Source: Phycisphaerales bacterium (GTDB taxonomy: Bacteria > Planctomycetota > Phycisphaerae > Phycisphaerales > UBA1924). From it: a DNA stretch of 11,279 nucleotides. The notes under the pieces are model-generated. The model was not told the origin of the DNA. It did no database searches and saw only the letters and a program-made list of their open reading frames with translations. The first letter of the stretch is position 1, and each line of letters begins with the position of its first letter. Of this stretch, positions 1-4,726 are shown piece by piece. The position numbers and the translations under genes were made by a program. The stretch spans positions 1 through 11,279 of the forward strand of contig JAJDDL010000002.1 in NCBI GenBank assembly GCA_029260335.1. The letters are read 5' to 3'.

Positions 1-78
1 CGTCACGGAGGATAGCGCAGCGTCAGTTTTGGGTCCACCAAGCAGCCTCGGCCCAAAGGCATACGGCCCCGCTCGGGC

Positions 79-1194
79 CTAAGGGTCCATCCCCTCGGGT
101 CCCCGGGCCTTCTGCACCAAAAGCCCCTCGGCTGCCAACCCAGGCCCAAAGGCCATCGCACAACACATCTCCCTGCCCCGCATCGCCCGGCTCATCCGCT
201 CCAGCACAAACAAGACAGTCGCCGACGACATGTTCCCATGCTCGCGAAGCACGGCCCGCGACGCGTCCGCCGCGTCCTCGCCCAACCCCAGCGCACCGCT
301 GACCTCGTCCAACACCCGAGGCCCCCCCGGATGAATCGCCCATCCCGCGATATCGCCTACGCCTAGGCCCTCACGCCCAAGCCACGCCGAGACCCAACCC
401 GGCACCCGATCGCGGAGCAACACTGGCGTCCTTGCAGACAACGTCATCTCAAACCCATGATCCCCGACCACCCACGCCATCGCGTCCTCTGATCCCTCAA
501 AGATCCGAGACGCCGTGCCCTTGATCTCGAACAGTGCCGGTTCGCTCGCGGCTGCTCGTCGAACAACCGCCGCCGCGGCTCCATCGGCAAACAGCGCATT
601 GGCCACCTGGCCGTCCATCCGCGCTCCATACTGAAAATGCAACGTGCAAAGCTCGACGCAACAGACCAGCACACAAGCCCCCTCGTCACTCTCTGCGATC
701 GCTCGCGCAACCCGCAGCGCGTTGATCGCCGCGTGGCACCCCATGAATCCCAGATGCGTGCGCTCGACATCAACCGAACACCCAAGCCCGCGCACAATCG
801 CCTGATCCACCCCCGGCGCATCGCCTCCGGTACAACTCGCAGTGACTATGTGCGTGACTTCCGAAGCTCCAAGCCCGGCTCTGTCTATCGCCTGCGCACT
901 CGCCTCCATCGCCAAAGACCCCGCAAACTGGCGAAATATCGCAAGCCGCGCCGAGGTCGTCGGGCCACGATCAAATCGATCGGCTGCCTGCTCAAAGAAC
1001 CGCTGACTGGCGACCCCGTCCTCTTCAAAGAACAGCACCGAGTTCCGCCCATCGATCCCCGCGTTCTCATACACCCGCGCAACGCGACCATCGAGTTCTT
1101 CATGCGAAAGACCGCGGGCCATCGCGAGCAACTGCGTTTGGCTCATCCGCCCCCGCGGCACCGCCGTCCCGATCGATGCAATCACCGCGGTCAC
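79..1194 (-). CDS. Type III polyketide synthase (chalcone/stilbene synthase superfamily)
   Basis: The 371-residue product has the thiolase-fold type III PKS layout and usual length. The nucleophile is Cys153 in GFMGCHAAINAL. The other two triad residues are His288 in WAIHPGG and Asn321 in REHGNMSSATV. The family motifs CTGGDAPGVD (121-130) and AFGPGLAAEG (348-357) are also present. Such enzymes extend an acyl-CoA starter with malonyl-CoA and cyclise it to alkylresorcinols, alkylpyrones or similar phenolic lipids; starter and product cannot be read from sequence. The start is a GTG whose last two bases lie in the TGA stop of the upstream oxidoreductase gene (GTGA overlap). No clear Shine-Dalgarno precedes it, so translational coupling is likely. 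Known bacterial clusters often add a methyltransferase, but none is visible; one could lie past the left edge. The family call is firm; the product is unknown. Confidence 0.93.
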   Translation of the reverse strand: MTAVIASIGTAVPRGRMSQTQLLAMARGLSHEELDGRVARVYENAGIDGRNSVLFFEEDGVASQRFFEQAADRFDRGPTTSARLAIFRQFAGSLAMEASAQAIDRAGLGASEVTHIVTASCTGGDAPGVDQAIVRGLGCSVDVERTHLGFMGCHAAINALRVARAIAESDEGACVLVCCVELCTLHFQYGARMDGQVANALFADGAAAAVVRRAAASEPALFEIKGTASRIFEGSEDAMAWVVGDHGFEMTLSARTPVLLRDRVPGWVSAWLGREGLGVGDIAGWAIHPGGPRVLDEVSGALGLGEDAADASRAVLREHGNMSSATVLFVLERMSRAMRGREMCCAMAFGPGLAAEGLLVQKARGPEGMDP

Positions 1195-2366
1195 GTTTGC
1201 ACCACATCAAACCGCCGCGACGTCATCCCCACAAGCGACGACGCCACATCCGGTCGGCACCCCAACGTCCGAATCGCAAGCCGAGCCACCGCCGGAGAGC
1301 GAAGCAACAAACTCGCCGATCCACAAAGCCCACGCCAGCGGGGCACAATCTCCTTGTGCATGCCCTGCCATTCACCCGCAAGCGAATCACGCCAACTCAC
1401 CGCACCACGCTCAACCAAACGCGCGACGCTTACGCCGCTCGCGAGCGCCCAGCCCATGCCCTCGCCCGTGATCGGCTCCAGATAGCTCGCCGCATCGCCC
1501 ACGACAAAGACCCGCCGAGCCGCGACCGCCCGCCGCCGACTCGCAAGTGTCGGCGTGCCCTTCCACGCCACATCTTCCAACCCATTGAGTTTCACGTCAC
1601 AGCGTGAAGCGATCGAACCGAGCGCTTCGCCGACGCCTCCTTGCATGCGAACATGCCTCGGATCCAAAGCCGCGGCGAGATCAACCTCACCGGTCTCCAA
1701 CCGCGCCAAACCAAAGTACCCGCCCGCGCCCAACGCAAGCTCGACCACACCTGCCCGAATCTCACTCGTCCCCGGACCAAGCACAGCGCCAACACCGATC
1801 GCACCCCGCCGTCGTTCAATCCGACGGCCCAACAAGCCATCGACCAAACGCCCCGCTAGCCCGTCGGCAACCACAACAACGCGCGCACGCAAACTCCGCG
1901 TCTCACCACGACTCTGCACCGAAACCTCGGCACAGTCTTCGTGATTCTCCACACCCAACGCACGTGTCTCATCGCAGAACTCAGCGCCCTCGCGCGTCGC
2001 AGCGTCGATCAACGCCTGATCCAACACACGCCGAGAGAGAATCCGCCCCCCACCACCGAGCCCTCGCACAACCGGAAACTCCGCCGTCGCATTCCCCGCG
2101 TGCAAAACAACCCGCTCTTGCGCTACCGCACCGTCCAAAACAGCCCCAAGCCCCATCTCCTCCAAAACCGCACACGCGGCCCCACTCAGACAACACCCGC
2201 ACACCTTCCCCCTCGGGAACCGTTGTTTATCTATGAGTAGTGTCGCAAGCCCCCGTCGGGCACACTGATGAGCCGCCGCGGATCCCGCCGGACCCGCGCC
2301 AACTACCAAGACATCGGTGATTCCCGCTCGCTCACGCATCTCTCGCCGATTCGCAAAGGGAGTCAT
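1191..2366 (-). CDS. FAD-dependent oxidoreductase, geranylgeranyl reductase/PHBH-like family
   Basis: The 391-residue flavoprotein has an N-terminal dinucleotide-binding Rossmann motif VVGAGPAGSAA (21-31). It is followed by a DKQRFPRGKVCG segment (46-57), typical of GG-reductase-like enzymes. The mid-protein ADG motif lies at 167-169. The second FAD motif, VGDAASYLEPITGEGM, lies at 289-304. Family members hydroxylate aromatic rings or reduce polyprenyl or polyketide chains. Beside a type III PKS it probably tailors that product, for example by oxidising a resorcinol ring to a hydroquinone or quinone; this is inference from context. The ATG follows the TGA of coaC with no gap, and a purine-rich AGGGGGAAG sits rather far upstream (about 13 nt). 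Met10 (ATG at 2339) is an alternative start that keeps the whole FAD motif. The stop overlaps the PKS start. Confidence 0.9.
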   Translation of the reverse strand: MTPFANRREMRERAGITDVLVVGAGPAGSAAAHQCARRGLATLLIDKQRFPRGKVCGCCLSGAACAVLEEMGLGAVLDGAVAQERVVLHAGNATAEFPVVRGLGGGGRILSRRVLDQALIDAATREGAEFCDETRALGVENHEDCAEVSVQSRGETRSLRARVVVVADGLAGRLVDGLLGRRIERRRGAIGVGAVLGPGTSEIRAGVVELALGAGGYFGLARLETGEVDLAAALDPRHVRMQGGVGEALGSIASRCDVKLNGLEDVAWKGTPTLASRRRAVAARRVFVVGDAASYLEPITGEGMGWALASGVSVARLVERGAVSWRDSLAGEWQGMHKEIVPRWRGLCGSASLLLRSPAVARLAIRTLGCRPDVASSLVGMTSRRFDVVQT

Positions 2367-2951
2367 TCAAGATTCACTTCCCCCTTCACCAGAAACCGCC
2401 GCGAGCACCCGCTCAAGAATCTCCTCAGGCTCTGCCATCCGCCCGGTCCCAACAGTTCTGCACGCCTGCCATCCAACCCCGGGATCCACGAACGAAAACC
2501 CGTCGCCGCGCAACGTCTCGATATTCCGTTGCGTGCTCGCCTGCTCCCACATCTGCGCATTCATCGATGGCGCCAACAACACCGGCGTCTGCGCGCGATC
2601 GATCGCACTCAAGATCAACGACACCGCATCGGGCACAAACCCATGCGCCAGCCGCGCGAGCATTTCCATCGTGCACGGCGCCACCACCGCGCAATCCTGC
2701 GATCGCGCGAGCGCCACATGCTGCGGATCATGACTCTCGATATGCTCAAACGCCGAGGTGTACACCGGCCGACCCGACAACGCCTGAAACGTCAGCGGCC
2801 CGACGAACCGCGTCGCTGATTCGGTCATCGCCACCGTGACCTCGGCACCCTGTTGGGTGAGCCGACTCACCAGCGCGCAGACCTTGTACGCAGCGATACC
2901 GCCGCACACCCCCACAAGGATCCGCTTTCCCTCAAGCACATCAGTTTTCAT
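2367..2951 (-). CDS. coaC: Phosphopantothenoylcysteine decarboxylase, stand-alone CoaC (Dfp N-terminal-type flavoprotein)
   Basis: The 194-residue HFCD-family flavoprotein decarboxylates 4'-phospho-N-pantothenoylcysteine to phosphopantetheine, using FMN, in coenzyme A synthesis. It opens with the flavoprotein motif ILVGVCGGIAAYK (11-23). The catalytic His78 lies in HVALAR. Asn131 lies in the PxMNxxMW signature (PSMNAQMW, 128-135). The substrate-clamp Cys164 is in GWQACRTVGTGRM. It ends where the CoaC domain ends, so the CoaB ligase half of the usual fusion is absent. The ATG at 2951 is preferred over an in-frame GTG at 2975 because a GAGG lies 10 nt upstream of the ATG and the N-terminus then aligns with the family. 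It lies 61 bp after rpoZ, a neighbour pair common in bacteria, and abuts the oxidoreductase gene. The decarboxylase call is firm because all three signature residues are present. Confidence 0.92.
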   Translation of the reverse strand: MKTDVLEGKRILVGVCGGIAAYKVCALVSRLTQQGAEVTVAMTESATRFVGPLTFQALSGRPVYTSAFEHIESHDPQHVALARSQDCAVVAPCTMEMLARLAHGFVPDAVSLILSAIDRAQTPVLLAPSMNAQMWEQASTQRNIETLRGDGFSFVDPGVGWQACRTVGTGRMAEPEEILERVLAAVSGEGGSES

Positions 2952-2986
2952 CAGCGAGTCGCCTCGAAACCCCACCAGATCACGCC

Positions 2987-3004
2987 GGGATCATTACAGA
3001 TCCC
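2987..3004 (-). other. Small hairpin between rpoZ and coaC
   Basis: A perfect GGGATC/GATCCC inverted repeat has a 6-nt loop in the 61-bp spacer between rpoZ and coaC. The stem is only 6 bp and no U-run follows, so a full terminator is unlikely. It could be an mRNA processing or attenuation element, or chance. Confidence 0.25.
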
Positions 3005-3012
3005 ATGAGATC

Positions 3013-3249
3013 TCAGAGCAGAGCTTCTTCTGCCATCGACGTCGAGCCGTCGGCTTTCTCAAACGTCAGCGTAATCTTGTCCTGCATGACCTCTTCGATC
3101 ACCAGTTCCAGGTCCGAGCGGCCGTCACGCTCGATCAACGGGCGTGCCCCGTCGAGCAGTTCAACCAGCCGGCGCTGAATCAACGCGCAGAGCTTAAAAC
3201 GCCCCCCGGCCTTTGCCACGAGTTCATCGGTCTTCAATGCTTCGATCAT
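3013..3249 (-). CDS. rpoZ: DNA-directed RNA polymerase omega subunit
   Basis: The 78-residue protein matches the omega pattern: GGRFKLCALIQRR near 15-27, followed by GARPLIE (34-40) and a short helix ending VMQDKITLTF. In the E. coli protein the equivalent segments are NRFELVLLAAKRARQ, GAEPLV and the ending AAGKI. Omega wraps the beta-prime subunit and helps core assembly. The ATG has GGAG upstream at about 7 nt. The gene heads the minus-strand run with coaC, as in many bacteria where rpoZ and coaBC are neighbours. The usual upstream gmk is absent; instead a DUF3553-type gene diverges. The C-terminal tail (KADGSTSMAEEALL) is not diagnostic. Sequence divergence from proteobacterial omega is expected outside that phylum. 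Confidence 0.85.
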   Translation of the reverse strand: MIEALKTDELVAKAGGRFKLCALIQRRLVELLDGARPLIERDGRSDLELVIEEVMQDKITLTFEKADGSTSMAEEALL

Positions 3250-3297
3250 CCAAGTCTCCGCTCACGCCCGGACCCACCTGCCCGGCGCTTGAGCCTC

Positions 3298-3304
3298 TAT
3301 TCTA
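3298..3304. promoter_or_regulatory. Possible shared -10 region for divergent rpoZ and DUF3553-type genes
   Basis: Within the 82-bp divergent spacer the only AT-rich patch reads TATTCT on the plus strand and TAGAAT on the minus strand, overlapping by five bases. TAGAAT matches the sigma70 -10 consensus at 5 of 6 positions and would give rpoZ a leader of roughly 40 nt. Neither strand has a good -35 at 17 bp, so this is a weak call. Confidence 0.35.
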
Positions 3305-3331
3305 GACCCCGCGCCACAAGGATTCCCACAC

Positions 3332-3904
3332 ATGCCCCCCGAGTCTGCCCACCCCAAATGGTCCATCGGCGACAAGCTCCTCAATCCCGCCCGGCCCGAT
3401 TGGGGCGTCGGCATCGTCACGAGCGTCGCACCCCACGTCGCCCAAGGTAAGCAAGGCCAACGCCTCGGCATCCGCTTCGACGGGGCCGGGCTCAAGACCG
3501 TCTCCACCGTCATTATCAATCTCCAACCTGCCTCGGCCCCCGATAGCAAGGCCCCCAACTCCGACCCCATCGCCGATCTGACCGCCCTGCCGCCCAACGT
3601 CCAAGATCAACGCGCCCCCCAGAGCCAACGGCTCACCGACGCCCTCACCTGGTATCGATTTCGCGAAGGCGACCGAGCCGCCATGGACTGGGCGATCTTG
3701 CGATTGGGCGTCGCCGATCCCTTGAGCCAGCTCAGCCGCGAGCAACTGCACGAAGCCCGCGAGGGGTTCTTCCGCCGGCTCGATCATCACGTCCGAGAAC
3801 TCGCACGCGATGTCTCCAAGAAGGACCCCGCAGCGTTCAACGAGATCCTCCAAGGGGCGTCGCCTCCAGTGCGCGCGTTTCTTGTGCCCGACAACAGGCG
3901 TTGA
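3332..3904 (+). CDS. DUF3553-type domain protein of unknown function
   Basis: The 190-residue soluble protein has no signal peptide or membrane segment. Residues 9-65 resemble a small beta-barrel DUF3553-type domain: WSIGDKLLNPARPDWGVGIV, then a basic-hydrophobic strand set ending in LKTVSTVIINLQP. Comparable domains (W..GD.V.HP..PEWG.G.V) occur in UvrD/Rep helicase tails and in short planctomycete proteins, suggesting nucleic-acid or protein contact; this is family knowledge, not shown here. A Pro/Ser/Asp-rich linker (about 66-95) leads to a helical C-terminal region (about 98-190) rich in charged residues, which I do not recognise. A modest AAGGA lies 9 nt before the ATG. It is divergent from rpoZ and possibly shares its promoter region. 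The next gene starts 196 bp downstream. Confidence 0.75.
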   Translation: MPPESAHPKWSIGDKLLNPARPDWGVGIVTSVAPHVAQGKQGQRLGIRFDGAGLKTVSTVIINLQPASAPDSKAPNSDPIADLTALPPNVQDQRAPQSQRLTDALTWYRFREGDRAAMDWAILRLGVADPLSQLSREQLHEAREGFFRRLDHHVRELARDVSKKDPAAFNEILQGASPPVRAFLVPDNRR

Positions 3905-4087
3905 TCTCACACCACGCCGCCGCACACACCAACCTAGTCCTATCCGCCTATCGCCACCGAACGGCCAGGATAATCTCCGCATACAGCCGCCAGAGCCTGT
4001 TTTTCTCGGCCGTCCTCGAAACTGGCACGCTCATACGCTTCCGGCAGGCCCGTTGTATCTCTTCCCAACACAACCCAAGACCCGAAC

Positions 4088-4096
4088 GGAGGAGAG
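4088..4096 (+). promoter_or_regulatory. Strong ribosome binding site fixing the start of the 90-residue gene
   Basis: GGAGGAGAG with GGAGG ending 8 nt before the ATG at 4101. It is the best Shine-Dalgarno in the window and decides against the many upstream in-frame starts in the 196-bp spacer. Confidence 0.8.
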
Positions 4097-4100
4097 ACAG

Positions 4101-4373
4101 ATGAAAGATCAGGAGTTTCACAACAAGATCGGCGAGCTCATCGAAGAGATCCAGGAGCTGCCCCAGGCCGATCGCGATCGACTCAAGAGGATCGCAGACG
4201 AAGCCAAGGACCGTCACGCCAAGATGTGCGACCTTCTCGGCGGCCTCCAGACATCCCTCGACCACCTGCGATTGAGCGTCAAGTACCTGGTCTTCGATCT
4301 CGAAGCCACCCGTCGCGAGAACGACTATCTGCGCAAGTTGCTCGAAGGCCCCAATCAAGCCGAGGGCAACTGA
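4101..4373 (+). CDS. Small conserved-looking coiled-coil protein, function unknown
   Basis: The product is 90 residues, acidic at the N-terminus and almost wholly helical. Hydrophobic residues fall in heptad-like spacing: Ile10, Leu13, Ile17, Leu20, then Leu28, Ile31. A second stretch from Leu45 to Leu81 contains SVKYLVFDLEATRREN and ends DYLRKLLE. A Pro21 and a polar patch separate two helices, so a helical hairpin or dimeric coiled coil is likely. There is no signal peptide, metal motif or recognisable DNA-binding fold; the basic TRREN segment before a leucine-rich end faintly recalls a bZIP but is too short to call. The strong GGAGG suggests high expression. The 196-bp upstream spacer (3905-4100) has only a GATAAT at 3969-3974 as a possible -10, with no matching -35. 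tRNA-Ser follows 60 bp downstream. I do not recognise the family. Confidence 0.85.
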   Translation: MKDQEFHNKIGELIEEIQELPQADRDRLKRIADEAKDRHAKMCDLLGGLQTSLDHLRLSVKYLVFDLEATRRENDYLRKLLEGPNQAEGN

Positions 4374-4433
4374 CCGCACGAGTCCGCCCGGGCGATGGCC
4401 GATCGATCTGATCGCGGCTATCCTCGCATGCCC

Positions 4434-4522
4434 GGAGCGGTGCCCGAGTGGCTGAAGGGGCCGGATTGCTAATCCGGTGTACGGCGTAAGCCGTACCGAG
4501 GGTTCGAATCCCTCCTGCTCCG
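4434..4522 (+). tRNA. tRNA-Ser (GCU)
   Basis: The 89-nt class II tRNA has a full cloverleaf. The acceptor GGAGCGG pairs with CTGCTCC (one G-U), followed by discriminator G. The anticodon stem CCGGA/TCCGG encloses loop TTGCTAA with anticodon GCT at 4468-4470. The long variable arm (TACGGC-GTAA-GCCGTA) is typical of tRNA-Ser. The T arm is GAGGG-TTCGAAT-CCCTC. It decodes AGC/AGU. No CCA is encoded. A TATCCT at 4419-4424 could be a -10, but no good -35 accompanies it. Confidence 0.97.
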
Positions 4523-4538
4523 CTTTCCAAACGCCAAG

Positions 4539-4567
4539 CGAGCCGGCTCATCGAGCCGGCTCGTCTT
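4539..4567 (+). terminator. Perfect 11-bp hairpin between two tRNA genes (terminator or processing element)
   Basis: CGAGCCGGCTC (4539-4549), a 3-nt loop ATC, and its exact reverse complement (4553-4563) are followed by TCTTT. Each arm also contains the self-complementary GAGCCGGCTC. The shape suits an intrinsic terminator, but the U-run is short, and tRNA-Ala begins only 12 nt after the stem, leaving no room for a promoter. A leaky terminator or processing hairpin in a two-tRNA transcript is as likely. Confidence 0.6.
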
Positions 4568-4575
4568 TGCCGTTC

Positions 4576-4648
4576 GGGGCGGTAACTCAATTGGTAGAGT
4601 GCCAGCTTTGCAAGCTGGAAGTTGTCGGTTCGAGCCCGATCCGCTCCA
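4576..4648 (+). tRNA. tRNA-Ala (UGC)
   Basis: The 73-nt class I tRNA has acceptor GGGGCGG pairing with CCGCTCC, which places the alanine identity pair G3-U70. The discriminator is A. The anticodon stem CCAGC/GCTGG encloses TTTGCAA with anticodon TGC. The T arm is GTCGG-TTCGAGC-CCGAT. CCA is not encoded. The mechanosensitive channel gene starts 78 bp downstream with no clear terminator or promoter between. Confidence 0.97.
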
Positions 4649-4726
4649 TTGACACGCTGGGTCCGGAACCGCCGCGTCGCGACGGACACCAATGGCGGCT
4701 CAACGCGGTCGGTGAGTATCCAACCA

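Noticed and set aside
1..78. Start of a further minus-strand gene or an open frame crossing the left edge
   Set aside because: A GTG near position 6 and a short ATG frame exist, but no ribosome binding site or recognisable protein supports either.
65..79. GGCCC-N5-GGGCC hairpin at the end of the PKS gene as terminator
   Set aside because: The stem is 5 bp, overlaps the stop codon by one base, and no U-run follows on the minus strand.
3905..4100. Hidden gene or riboswitch in the 196-bp spacer
   Set aside because: No frame with a ribosome binding site other than the one at 4101, and no conserved riboswitch-like pairing was seen.
4376..4420. Bulged GC stem between the 90-residue gene and tRNA-Ser as a terminator
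   Set aside because: It needs a 2-nt bulge and no U-run follows; GATC-rich DNA here readily gives chance self-complementarity.
4649..4677. TTGACA immediately after tRNA-Ala as a promoter for the channel gene
   Set aside because: No -10-like hexamer lies at 16-19 bp spacing; the bases there are GC-only or nearly so.
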